Positions 47,054 through 55,676 are shown, numbered from the stretch's first letter. The stretch is DNA of 64,000 nucleotides from Minicystis rosea (GCA_001931535.1 CP016211.1:2012501-2076500), one strand, 5' to 3'. Program-made: numbers and translations. The notes: generated from the letters alone by a model not told the origin.

Positions 47054-47969
47054 CAACCTGCCTCCTCACGCGCGCGATCAGATCCACGGCCTTCTCGTCG
47101 CTCGCCTCGAACATGGCGAAACCAACGCTCCCCGTGAGCGCGGTAGGCCCGGTTTCGAGCGTCGCGATCACCTCGTGAATCGCCGTGTGCATCGCGTTCG
47201 CGCACTCTCGCGCTGCGGCTTCCGAAGTGTCCGCCATCAAGACGGCGAGCTCGTCGGCGCCGAGCCGCGCGATGATGTCATCACGTCGTCCTGTCGACGA
47301 GAGACGTCGTACGATCGCTCGCAGCGCATCATCACGGGCCCACGCTGCATCGATGCTGGTGGTGACATCGATCTTGAAGATCGCGAGCGCCATCTCCGCA
47401 CGGTGGCGGAGAGCGCGAACCATCTCTCGCGAAAGAGCTTCGAGCAGATAGCGCTCGTTGTAGGCGCCGATCGATCCGTCGAGGATCGTCATTCGATAGA
47501 TGCAGTCGTGATAGGCCTCGTCGAGAGCGCTTTGGGTGTATCCCTCGTGCAGCTCGAGGCGGGCGCGACCGAGTGTCAGCACGGCGCCGTGTCGCAGCGC
47601 CGCCTCGCCTTGCAGCGGTCTGTCGCCGAGCCAGGTGCGAGCGGCCCGAGCTTCGCCGTCTTCGACGATGACGTGATAGGTCCTCGCGCGTCGCTCGATG
47701 CGCACGTGATGCGCCGCCACGCCGTCGATCCCCAGCACGATGTCGTTGTCCAGCGCGGTGCCGATGCGGGCCACGTCCCCGAGCGCGAACCGATGACCGA
47801 GGCCACCATCCATGTCCGGCGCCGCGACGACGACGAGGCGCGCTTGCAACATCGCATTGGGGTGCGCCGGCGCTGCGGCCTGCCCCGGAGCAGGCGGGCC
47901 CTTGGGTGGACCAAGCGTCGCGTCCGCGATGGGAGAGGGAGGTGTCGAGTCACGCGTCGAAGCCGTCAT
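47040..47969 (-). CDS. FHA-GGDEF protein with degenerate GADEL site
   Basis: A 309-residue protein. Residues about 40-140 are an FHA domain (phospho-Thr binding), with ARIGTALDNDIVLG and VAAHHVRIE at the usual places. Residues about 150-309 are a GGDEF (diguanylate cyclase) domain with the signature GADEL (237-241) in place of GGDEF; the upstream RxxD inhibitory site (228-231) is kept. The second Gly is replaced by Ala and Phe by Leu, so c-di-GMP synthesis may be weak or lost, leaving a c-di-GMP sensor. The N-terminal 40 residues are Pro/Ala-rich. It shares a message with the next small gene. Confidence 0.82.
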   Translation of the reverse strand: MTASTRDSTPPSPIADATLGPPKGPPAPGQAAAPAHPNAMLQARLVVVAAPDMDGGLGHRFALGDVARIGTALDNDIVLGIDGVAAHHVRIERRARTYHVIVEDGEARAARTWLGDRPLQGEAALRHGAVLTLGRARLELHEGYTQSALDEAYHDCIYRMTILDGSIGAYNERYLLEALSREMVRALRHRAEMALAIFKIDVTTSIDAAWARDDALRAIVRRLSSTGRRDDIIARLGADELAVLMADTSEAAARECANAMHTAIHEVIATLETGPTALTGSVGFAMFEASDEKAVDLIARVRRQVDAGR

Positions 47970-49210
47970 CGCAGTGTCCTCTTCGAGCCGTGTTCGAGCT
48001 CAGCCGTCATCGCGTGCGCTCGGTGGGAGATGGTCGGCATCGCCGCTGCCGGCGAGGCCATCGGTCAGAGGATCGCCCAAAGGCGACCAATCCGTCGAGC
48101 GCTCTCCATTCCAAAGCCGTCGCGCCACACTGATAGCGACGGAAATGCTGCACGCGCCGGGATGTTCGAGGGCTCGGTCACGTCAGGGGCTCCGAAGGCA
48201 TGCGATCGGAAAAGTGGAGCAGCACCGCGAGCGTCGACGATGCTCGCGTCCTCGTCCTCTGTCCATCAGGAAGCCATCCCTCGCGCGAAAGCCCCGCCGC
48301 CGCTCGCGTGTCCGCCTCGATCCGGCCCGAGCCGGTGGACGGCCCGACAATTCCATGGTCGCCGTCGTGTGCGTTTTCGTCATGCCGATCGATTCGATCT
48401 GCAATCACACCGTCATTAGGTTGGCTGTTGTCATCGATGTTGGCGTAATGGCGAGTCACGGTATCTCGTCGTGTGCCGTCGTTGGTGCCATGTTATGCGT
48501 TGTCTGGTGATATTCTAATGGCATATGTTTGGTGTTTGTCGATTTGTTGCATTGCCGTGTGAATTTGTTGTTGATTCGACGTTTTGTGCATAGGTGTTAT
48601 TGGTTGAATGGACCCTTGGTGCGTGCCAATGCTCCGTCGAGATGGATGGATATGGTCGCGCGAGCCGCCGTATTCGTGCGTTTTGTGCGAGCTAATGGCT
48701 GCGGCGGAAGAGCCGGTTTGTCCCAGCGCTGACCGCTGCGCGGCGTCGCCCTTGGGCCGAGGTGAGACTCTGTCCTCGCTCCGCGCATCACCGGATGCGT
48801 CGTGAGCCGCTGGTGCCTTCGAACCACCTTTGCTGCGGGCCACCGAGGTTCCCCGCCTGCACGGCACCTCTCCCCATCTGCGTGGCCGAGGGCGATGTTT
48901 CGCGAGGATGCCCGAGGAAGGGAGAGCGCTCGCCCGACCTCCTCGGGAGGCCCCGCGGTTCGTGTTGACTCACTCGCTCGCTTCCACGTAGAACCGTTTT
49001 CGTTTCAGCTCAGACGGGGAGTCGCTGCAGGCGCTCCGACCTCCCGGGTTCGCTGCGAGCGCTCCGAGAACGGAGAGCCCGATGGAGGCACGTTTGCGCC
49101 TCGATTGGGCGTGTGTCCTTCCGGAACGTCACGGCATGGACCGTCGGCGTATCACCACATCCGCAGAAGCGTGTTCGAGGCGAGATCCGCCTCGGCCCAG
49201 GAGAACGAAC
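47970..49210. other. 1.2-kb region without a supported gene, including a G/T-rich patch
   Basis: 1241 bases between the FHA-GGDEF start and the rsbR start. No coding sequence could be supported. From about 48400 to 48620 the base composition changes: the plus strand is G/T-rich with few C and A, clearly below the local GC content. The rest is normal high-GC sequence. A regulatory RNA, a promoter with large leader or a relic is possible. Confidence 0.55.
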
Positions 49211-50233
49211 GTGACCATCATCGATCACGACAAGAAGACGCAGGCGAGCACGGACGAGCGACTCCAGGCGCTCGAGGAGCAGAACAGCCAGCAGGCCGCG
49301 GACGTCGCCCGGCTCGTCGCCGAGCTCGAGGATCGGAGTCGTGTCCTCTCTGCCACGCTCGATGCGATCGCCGACGGCGTCGCCGTCTCAGACCTGCAGG
49401 GCAACTTCCTGCATTACAACCCGGCGGCCGAGCAGATCGCGGGCCTCGGGAAGATGGATGCGCCGCCCGATCAGTGGACGTCGAAGTACGGCGTCTTCCG
49501 CTCCGACATGGTGACGAACTTTCCCACGTCCGAGCTCCCGCTCGTGCGCGCGCTCGGAGGCGAGCACGTCGACGGCGTGGAGCTCTTCATGCGCCACCAG
49601 AATCGGCCCGAAGGCGTCTGGGTGCTCGCCAGCGGCCGGCCCGTGGTGGACGACAAGGGCGCCATTCGCGGCGCGGTCACGGTGTTCCGCGACATCAGCG
49701 ATCGCAAGCGTTGGGAGGTCGAGCTGGAGCAGCAGCTCGTGCGCGAGCGCGAGAAGACGCAGGCCCTCGAGCGCATGCGCAACGCCATGCAGGAGCTCTC
49801 GACGCCCATCCTCGAGGTCTGGGACGACGTGCTCGCCCTGCCGGTCATCGGCGTGGTCGACTCGCGCCGCAGCGCCGACATGATGGAGCGGCTCCTCCGC
49901 GAGGTCGAGCACAAGCAATGCCGCTTCGTGATCATCGACATCACCGGTGTCGAGGTCATCGACACGGCCACGGCCGATCACTTCCTCAAGATCGTCAACG
50001 CGGTGGGCATCCTCGGAGCGCGCTGCTTCCTCACCGGCGCGCGCGGCGCGGTGGCGCAGACGCTGGCCTCGCTCGGGATGGATCTCGGCGGCCTCATCAC
50101 GCTCCGCAACCTCAAGCACGCGCTGCGCGAGTGCCTCCGCATGATGGACGACGGCGCCGCGCTCTCCAACGGCAGCAAGGCATCGCATCTGCGCGAGCTC
50201 TTGGCTGCCCAGAAGGCGGGACGTCGTGAGTGA
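49211..50233 (+). CDS. rsbR: RsbR-like PAS-STAS stressosome protein
   Basis: A 340-residue protein: N-terminal coiled coil (residues 15-45), a PAS sensor domain (about 47-165, VLSATLDAIADGVAVSDLQGNF), a linker, and a STAS domain (about 195-310) starting STPILEVWDDVLALPVIG. The phospho-acceptor Thr residues of RsbR lie in GVEVIDTATADH (Thr252) and GAVAQTLASLG (Thr284). It starts with GTG after an AGGAG site. RsbR proteins build the stressosome shell with RsbS and sense signals. rsbS overlaps its end by eight bases. Confidence 0.9.
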   Translation: MTIIDHDKKTQASTDERLQALEEQNSQQAADVARLVAELEDRSRVLSATLDAIADGVAVSDLQGNFLHYNPAAEQIAGLGKMDAPPDQWTSKYGVFRSDMVTNFPTSELPLVRALGGEHVDGVELFMRHQNRPEGVWVLASGRPVVDDKGAIRGAVTVFRDISDRKRWEVELEQQLVREREKTQALERMRNAMQELSTPILEVWDDVLALPVIGVVDSRRSADMMERLLREVEHKQCRFVIIDITGVEVIDTATADHFLKIVNAVGILGARCFLTGARGAVAQTLASLGMDLGGLITLRNLKHALRECLRMMDDGAALSNGSKASHLRELLAAQKAGRRE

Positions 50234-50675
50234 GAGCCATCACATCCCGCTCATCAGGCTCTTCGACAACCTGATCGTTTCCATTCAGGTGGCGTTGAGC
50301 GACGACACGATCGAGCGCCTCACGGGGCAGGTCACCGACGCGATCGAGCGCACCCAAGTGTCCGGTCTCATCCTCGATTTCTCCGGCGCCGACGTGATGG
50401 ACAGCCACATCACGCGACGCGTCCGCGATCTCGCGGTGACCGCAGGGCTCATGGGCGTGCGCACCGTGGTGTGCGGGCTGCGCGCGTCGATCGTGGTCAC
50501 GCTGGTGGAGATGGGGCTCGGCATCCCGGGGGTTCGCACCGCGCTCAACTTGGAGCGCGCGCTCGAGCTCCTCGTCACGACGGCGGACACGAGCTTCCGC
50601 CTCCCCATGGAGGACAAGGAGCGCACGAGCGATCCACTCCACGCGCCGCGAGGGCCCGATGTCAGCGCCGGATAA
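50226..50675 (+). CDS. rsbS: RsbS-like STAS stressosome protein
   Basis: A 149-residue STAS-domain protein, start GTG within the end of rsbR. The N-terminus IPLIRLFDNLIVSIQVAL and the body GVRTALNLERALELL are typical of RsbS. Ser60 in DVMDSHITRR corresponds to the phospho-acceptor Ser59 of Bacillus RsbS. The last 30 residues, outside the STAS domain, are polar and Pro/Ser-rich. Unphosphorylated RsbS holds RsbT in the stressosome; phosphorylation by RsbT frees it. rsbT starts inside it. Confidence 0.92.
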   Translation: MSESHHIPLIRLFDNLIVSIQVALSDDTIERLTGQVTDAIERTQVSGLILDFSGADVMDSHITRRVRDLAVTAGLMGVRTVVCGLRASIVVTLVEMGLGIPGVRTALNLERALELLVTTADTSFRLPMEDKERTSDPLHAPRGPDVSAG

Positions 50676-51546
50676 CCCCTCGGCGCCAACCTCGAGCCCC
50701 AGCCCCTCGGTGAACGACGCGGCCGCGCTCGGCAAATCGAGCTCACCGCCGACATCGTCTCCCTTAGGCGATGGGGGCGCGCTCGGTAGACCGAGCGTTT
50801 CTTCGGAGAGGATTCCTCACTCTTCACCGACGTCGAGCCGGCGTTCTCCCGGTGCGCCGCCGGTGGGGAGCGGTCCGACCTCACCTCGTCGCGACGCCGC
50901 CGAGGCGCTCGACGGCTTCCCGCTGGCGGCGCTTCGCGAGCTCACCAAGTACCTCTCCGAGCCCAACGCGCGAGCATTGCTCTACGCGAGCGGGACGGCG
51001 GCGGGGGTGAGCGTCACGGCGCTCAAGCCGAGCCACCTCTCGATCGTCGTCTCGCAGATCGTGAAGACGTTCGACGTGTTCGGCATCGGCGCCGACGCCA
51101 AGGCCAAATGCCTGTTCAACCTGCGGTCGCTCTCGAACACGACGTTCCCAGCGAGCGAGGTCGTCGTCCCCATCACGTCGGAGGGCGACATCGTCACCGC
51201 GCGCGAGTCGGGCAAGCAGATGTGCGTCACGCTCAACTTCACGGAGGTGTCCTACGTGAAGGTGGCCACCGCGATCTCCGAGCTGGCGCGCAACATCGTG
51301 AAGTACGCCGGTGAAGGCTCGATCACCGTGCGCGTCATCCCCGGCCAGCGCCGCGGAATCGAGGTCGTGGCCACGGATCGGGGCCCGGGCATCCCCGACA
51401 TCGATGCGGTGTTGAGCCCGCGTTATCGATCGCGTTCGGGCATGGGCATCGGCCTTCGCGGCACGAAGAAGGTCATGGACCATTTCGAGATCCGATCGCA
51501 AACCGGGCGAGGGACGACCGTCACCATTCGCAAATACCAGGACTGA
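50659..51546 (+). CDS. rsbT: RsbT-like serine kinase with long N-terminal extension
   Basis: A 295-residue protein whose last 125 residues are an RsbT-type HATPase kinase: N-box ISELARNIVKYA (Glu208, Asn212), G1 box DRGPGIPD (Asp240), G2 loop GMGIGLRG (261-268). Ordinary RsbT is about 130-145 residues; here about 165 residues precede the kinase: 80 disordered Ser/Pro residues, then a helical domain (ALDGFPLAALRELTKYLS to CLFNLRSLS) that resembles a second small globular domain. Such an extension is unusual and may anchor or sense. RsbT phosphorylates RsbR/RsbS and drives partner switching. It overlaps the end of rsbS. Confidence 0.9.
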   Translation: MSAPDNPSAPTSSPSPSVNDAAALGKSSSPPTSSPLGDGGALGRPSVSSERIPHSSPTSSRRSPGAPPVGSGPTSPRRDAAEALDGFPLAALRELTKYLSEPNARALLYASGTAAGVSVTALKPSHLSIVVSQIVKTFDVFGIGADAKAKCLFNLRSLSNTTFPASEVVVPITSEGDIVTARESGKQMCVTLNFTEVSYVKVATAISELARNIVKYAGEGSITVRVIPGQRRGIEVVATDRGPGIPDIDAVLSPRYRSRSGMGIGLRGTKKVMDHFEIRSQTGRGTTVTIRKYQD

Positions 51547-51583
51547 TGAGGTCAACGAGAACGCATCACGAAAGGACGCGAAC

Positions 51584-52348
51584 ATGACTGCTGATTTGCT
51601 CGCCGGAAAGAGCACGTTGATTACGGGGGCGGCGTCGGGGATCGGGCAGGGCGCGGCGCGCGTCTTCGCCCGCCGCGGCGCTAAGCTCGTCCTCGCGGAC
51701 ACGAACGTGGAAGGCGGCGAAGCCACGGCGGCCAGCGTGCGCGCCGAGGGCGGTGACGCCGTCTTCGTGCGTGCGGACATCTCGTCGTCGCAGGACGTCG
51801 CAGCCCTCGTCGCCGCGGTGATCGAGCGTCACGGTCGGCTCGACTGCGCCTTCAACAACGCTGGGATCGCCGGCTCTCTCGTGCCTCTCGCCGACCTCCC
51901 GGAGGAGAGCTGGGATCGCGTCCTCGGGGTCAACCTGAAGGGCGTGTTCCTCTGCATGCAGCACGAAATCAGGCAGATGCTGAAGCAGGGCGGCGGGGCC
52001 ATCGTCAACACCGCCTCCGTCGTCGGTCTCGTCGGCGGCGCGGCGATGGGCGCCTATTCCGCGAGCAAACACGGCATCGTCGGGCTGACCCGCGTGGCCG
52101 CGCTCGAGTACAGCAAACAAGGCATCCGCGTCAACGCCGTCTGCCCGGGCGCGGTGCGCACACCGATGCTCGAGCAACAGGCCCGCGAGGGCGGCTTCAC
52201 CGAAGATCTGCTGGTCTCCGCCGAGCCGATCGGTCGCCTCGGCAAACCCGAGGAGATCGCCGAGGCCGCAGCCTGGCTCTTGTCCAGCGCGGCCTCGTTC
52301 GTCACCGGCCATGCGATGGCCGTCGACGGCGGCTGGGTGGCGCAATAG
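51584..52348 (+). CDS. short-chain dehydrogenase/reductase
   Basis: A 254-residue classical SDR. NAD(P) motif TGAASGIGQGAAR, NNAG, catalytic Ser in NTASVVG, Tyr-x-x-x-Lys in YSASK, and GAVRTPM near the end; it ends in VDGG. It oxidises or reduces a hydroxyl/ketone. It follows rsbT by 37 bases on the same strand and is likely in the same transcript. The nearby terpene genes make a terpenoid alcohol a possible substrate, but only by position. Preceded by an AAAGGA site. Confidence 0.92.
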   Translation: MTADLLAGKSTLITGAASGIGQGAARVFARRGAKLVLADTNVEGGEATAASVRAEGGDAVFVRADISSSQDVAALVAAVIERHGRLDCAFNNAGIAGSLVPLADLPEESWDRVLGVNLKGVFLCMQHEIRQMLKQGGGAIVNTASVVGLVGGAAMGAYSASKHGIVGLTRVAALEYSKQGIRVNAVCPGAVRTPMLEQQAREGGFTEDLLVSAEPIGRLGKPEEIAEAAAWLLSSAASFVTGHAMAVDGGWVAQ

Positions 52349-52866
52349 CGCAGAGGGCCCGAGTGAGGCGTGAAGCGTCACCCCATCGACTCCATCGCTC
52401 CTCCTCGGGCTCGTTGCATCACTGCGCGGCGACTCGGTGCTCCGGTAGCCAGACTCCTACCGTGTAATCAGCGAAGATTCGTAGTTTGTTCTTGACCTGG
52501 ATATGGACGCTTCTAACCTCGGACACTAGGGAGTGAAGCCGGCCGTTCATGGCCGAGCGACGAGAGAGGTCGAAGGCTGCATCGGGCCACTGACCGACGT
52601 CGGTGTCTCGCTGCAGAGCGTATTCTGCCCGCTTCAGCTTGCCGGCAGCCCATCGATCTTCATCAAGAGCGATCCGAAGGTGGGGAGCCCGATCGGAGAA
52701 TCTTCGGTGTTCACGAGAGGGTGACCGACCGCTCGGATCGATCGCGGGTCAATGCTCGATGGGCGGCGTCTTCGCGGTGACGCGCCGGCGGATGCCAATG
52801 ACAACCCAATAGCGGAGGACGCCGCGTGCATCCTCGGTGTACCCGGTGGCCTCACCCGAGGTATCC
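52349..52866. other. intergenic region before the terpene genes
   Basis: About 520 bases without a supported gene. TTGACC at 52492-52497 and TAACCT at 52514-52519 are spaced by 16 bases and form a possible sigma-70 promoter for the terpene genes; the match is imperfect. The ribosome site GAGG lies just before 52867. Confidence 0.4.
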
Positions 52867-54033
52867 ATGCAACTGACTCACCCCAATGGGCCGCCCACCG
52901 CGCGGTCCGGTGCACCGTTATCGACGCGATCAGGCGCGCCGCTCTCGACGCGATCGCACGCACCGGCCTCGACGCGCGCCAATGCGCCGTCTTCCACCCG
53001 CGCTCATGCCCCCATATCGACGCGCGCCGTCGGGGAGGCGCGGACGATTGCGCCTCTCTCGGTGCGATCGAGCGCTCTCTCGCTGCGAGAGGGGGAGTCC
53101 GGCATTCTGGAGCGTCTGAATCGCACGCCGCGACGCCGCGAGAGCCCCGTGGAGAAGGGCTATCGCTATCTGCGACAGACGTTCGACGTCGATCGTTGCT
53201 ATCAATCGACCCTGAGCCGCACGCCCGATTTCGCGGCGCGCATCGAAATGCCGGACGAGGTCTTCACGTCGGCCATCGTCCTCGACGTCCTCCGAGACTG
53301 CGGGCTGAGCCCGCGGGTCAAATCTCGAATCGTGGACTTCCTCCGCGAGAGCCAAGAAGAGGGCCTGTTCTCGTATTTCGTGGAGCCGGGCCTGCTCCCG
53401 CGCGACGTCGACGACACGGGGCTCGCGCTCTCGGTCCTCGTCGAGGCGAATGCCGTGTCGCAATCGGTGGCGCAGGCGGCACTCACCAAGGTGCTCGAGA
53501 ACGTCGACGAAGCCGGCGTCATTCACGTCTACCTGCCTCCTCGGGGCGAACGGGAGGGACGTTGCCGGGTCGATCCCATTCCGTGCGCCAATGCCCTCTA
53601 CCTCGCTTACCTGCTCGGTCGGCAGGCGGAGGCCCAGCCCACGGAGGCCTATCTCCTCGAGGTCCTCTCCGCCCAGCGGAGCGCGACGGCGAGGGGGTTT
53701 TATTACTACCTCTCTCCCGACGTGCTCACCTACTGGACCTCACGGCTCCTGCGATTCGAGCCGTTTCGGGCGAGGTATCGAAGCGTCGTCGAGGATGCAT
53801 TGCGCGTGCGCCTCGGCAGCAGCGACAACGCGCTCGATCTGGCGCTCCGGGCCGTCACCGCCGACAACCTCGGGCTCGAAGGCGTGGCCGAGCGCGCCGC
53901 GCTCTTGCAGGCGCAGCGCCCCGACGGCTCGTGGCCCATCGCCCCCATCTACAAGCTCGGGAGATCCGATGTCTACGTCGGATCGGAGAGCATCGTCACC
54001 GCGCTCGCGCTCCGAGCGCTCGACCGCCGTTGA
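52867..54033 (+). CDS. terpene-cyclase-like protein with DxDD-type motif
   Basis: A 388-residue protein with a disordered N-terminus containing five 8-residue repeats of APxSTRxx (residues 14-53). The remaining 320 residues look like an alpha/alpha-barrel of the prenyltransferase/squalene-cyclase type. The motif DVDDTG (180-185) matches the D-x-D-D acid of class II terpene cyclases, which protonate a double bond of a linear diphosphate. The protein is shorter than usual class II cyclases (about 500 or more residues), so a full reaction is not assured. 34 bases separate it from the class I terpene synthase gene, with which it surely forms an operon. GAGG precedes the ATG. Confidence 0.7.
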   Translation: MQLTHPNGPPTARSGAPLSTRSGAPLSTRSHAPASTRANAPSSTRAHAPISTRAVGEARTIAPLSVRSSALSLREGESGILERLNRTPRRRESPVEKGYRYLRQTFDVDRCYQSTLSRTPDFAARIEMPDEVFTSAIVLDVLRDCGLSPRVKSRIVDFLRESQEEGLFSYFVEPGLLPRDVDDTGLALSVLVEANAVSQSVAQAALTKVLENVDEAGVIHVYLPPRGEREGRCRVDPIPCANALYLAYLLGRQAEAQPTEAYLLEVLSAQRSATARGFYYYLSPDVLTYWTSRLLRFEPFRARYRSVVEDALRVRLGSSDNALDLALRAVTADNLGLEGVAERAALLQAQRPDGSWPIAPIYKLGRSDVYVGSESIVTALALRALDRR

Positions 54034-54067
54034 ATCGAACCTGCATTGGGGGAGGGAAGGAGACGCC

Positions 54068-55132
54068 ATGGAAGAGCACGCGAGCTTCGGGACGATCCAG
54101 AGGGCCGGCCGCACGGAGAAATACGGTGAGCGCCTGCGCGGCGTGGAGCTCAGCTTTCCCGACTTCCAGCGGGTGAAGCTGCCGGACCTCCTCTTTCCCA
54201 TCGCACACGGAATCAGCGACCACCTGCATGAGACTCGGCCGCTGTATCTCGATTGGCTCCTGAGCTCGAAGCTCATCGAGCCGGGGACGCGCGGCTACGA
54301 CGTCCTTCTGGGGATGAAGCTCGACGATTGCGCGGCCATGATCTATCCGCGACACGGCGGGCGAATGGTCCTCTACGGCGCCGTCTCTTTGGCGCTGTTC
54401 TTCCTGCTCGACGACTTCATGGACAGCGTCGACGCCGACGTGGGCAAGAAGCTCGCGACCATCGAGAAGCTCGGGCGTATCGCCACGGGACAGGCGCCCT
54501 CTCCCGACGAGGGCAACCTCCTTCGCGCCTGGCATCGCTGGATCAAAGAGGTCGAAGGCTATGCCTCGCCGGCGCTCTTCGCGCGCTTCTCGTCCGACCT
54601 CCAGCGTTACGTGCGGGCCCTCCGCGGTCAGACGCTGTTGAACCAAGGCGCGGTCTCCTGCTTGACGACCCACCTGACGCGCCGCCGCGACAACATCGCC
54701 AGCGCCTACTTCATGTCCCACGGCGCCATCTTCCTGGAGCACGAGCACAAGCTCGACATGCGACCGGCGCTCGAGGATCAGCACGTCTCGAACATCGCGG
54801 AGATCGTGGCCTCGGTCCTCGTGATCCACAACGAGCTCCTCGGGCTCTACAAGGACGTCAAGCAGGGAGAGGCGAATTTCATCACCATCCTGCAGCGCGA
54901 GCACGGCCTCGATTTGCAGAGCGCCTGCAACCTGGCCGGGAAGATGGCGGACGACATGGTCAAATCCATGATCCAAATGGAGATGGACCTCCCGCAGCTC
55001 GTGGACGGATACGAGGCCAAGGCCGAGGCCATCGCGCGTTATCTGTGCACCGGCTATTCGCTCATTCGCGGGACGATGGACTGGTACATGATCAGCTATC
55101 GTTATCGCGACGAACGCTACTTCTCGGCTTGA
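54068..55132 (+). CDS. class I terpene synthase
   Basis: A 354-residue all-helical protein of the class I terpene synthase fold. The Asp-rich motif is DDFMD (115-119) after FFLL; the Arg sensor is in LTRRRDNI (205-208); the NSE-type motif reads NELLGLYKD (255-263), with Gly in place of Ser and Asp in place of Glu; an RY pair (345-346) lies near the C-terminus. These are the expected positions for ionisation of a prenyl diphosphate. A strong GGGAGGGAAGGAG site precedes the ATG. Chain length of the substrate is not readable, but the DxDD partner suggests a diterpene-like route. It acts in the cytoplasm. Confidence 0.85.
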   Translation: MEEHASFGTIQRAGRTEKYGERLRGVELSFPDFQRVKLPDLLFPIAHGISDHLHETRPLYLDWLLSSKLIEPGTRGYDVLLGMKLDDCAAMIYPRHGGRMVLYGAVSLALFFLLDDFMDSVDADVGKKLATIEKLGRIATGQAPSPDEGNLLRAWHRWIKEVEGYASPALFARFSSDLQRYVRALRGQTLLNQGAVSCLTTHLTRRRDNIASAYFMSHGAIFLEHEHKLDMRPALEDQHVSNIAEIVASVLVIHNELLGLYKDVKQGEANFITILQREHGLDLQSACNLAGKMADDMVKSMIQMEMDLPQLVDGYEAKAEAIARYLCTGYSLIRGTMDWYMISYRYRDERYFSA

Positions 55133-55163
55133 ACGCACGCGATCGCGAGCGCATCGTCAGAGA

Positions 55164-55649
55164 ATGACCTCCATCGGACAGGCGCCGGACGGCGCGGAGG
55201 CCGTCGTTTCAATCGAGCGGGTCGAATGCCGCGTGGAGCGGGACGAGGATCCGTTCCCCGTGCAGCACGAGGCCCGCGCGCTGGCATCGCGCTTCGGCTT
55301 CGCGCGGCGGGACGCCACCGAAATCGCCATTGCCGCGTCCGAGCTCGCCTCCAACGTGCTCAAGTACGGGGTGCGCGGCATGGTCGTCATCGAGGCCGTC
55401 CACCATCCCACGCGCGGTCTCGGCGTACGATTGACGGCCTTCGACGAGGGGCCGCCGTTCGTCGCTTTCGAGGACGCCCTCCGCGACGGCTGCGACGCAC
55501 GTGGCCCGCTCGATCCCGCGGCCTTCGCCGGCCGGCGCGGCTTCGGCACCGGTCTCGGCACCGTGCAACGCTTCACCGATCTCTGCGGGTGGGCGCCCGA
55601 AGCGCGAGGCAAGCGCGTTTGGGCCCTGCGTTTTCTCGAGCGGCCTTGA
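55164..55649 (+). CDS. RsbT/RsbW-like HATPase anti-sigma kinase
   Basis: A 161-residue HATPase kinase of the RsbT/RsbW/SpoIIAB group: N-box IAASELASNVLKYG, an Asp-Glu-Gly-Pro-Pro variant of the G1 box, and the G2 loop GFGTGLGT. It lacks RsbT's N-terminal extension seen in the module upstream. Such kinases phosphorylate STAS partners or bind sigma factors. It follows the terpene synthase by 31 bases on the same strand and probably shares its transcript, so the locus ends with a second switch kinase. No sigma factor gene is adjacent. Confidence 0.85.
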   Translation: MTSIGQAPDGAEAVVSIERVECRVERDEDPFPVQHEARALASRFGFARRDATEIAIAASELASNVLKYGVRGMVVIEAVHHPTRGLGVRLTAFDEGPPFVAFEDALRDGCDARGPLDPAAFAGRRGFGTGLGTVQRFTDLCGWAPEARGKRVWALRFLERP

Positions 55650-55676
55650 TGCATCACCGCGCTTCAGCGGTATGCA

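Noticed and set aside
48529..48732. Small open frame in the G/T-rich patch
   Set aside because: Start context and codon use do not fit; the patch looks non-coding.
49082..49210. Longer N-terminus for RsbR from the ATG at 49082
   Set aside because: The added sequence is Arg-rich and untypical, and a good ribosome site precedes the GTG at 49211.
53450..54067. Longer start for the terpene synthase
   Set aside because: It would overlap the cyclase-like gene in another frame; a very strong ribosome site precedes 54068.
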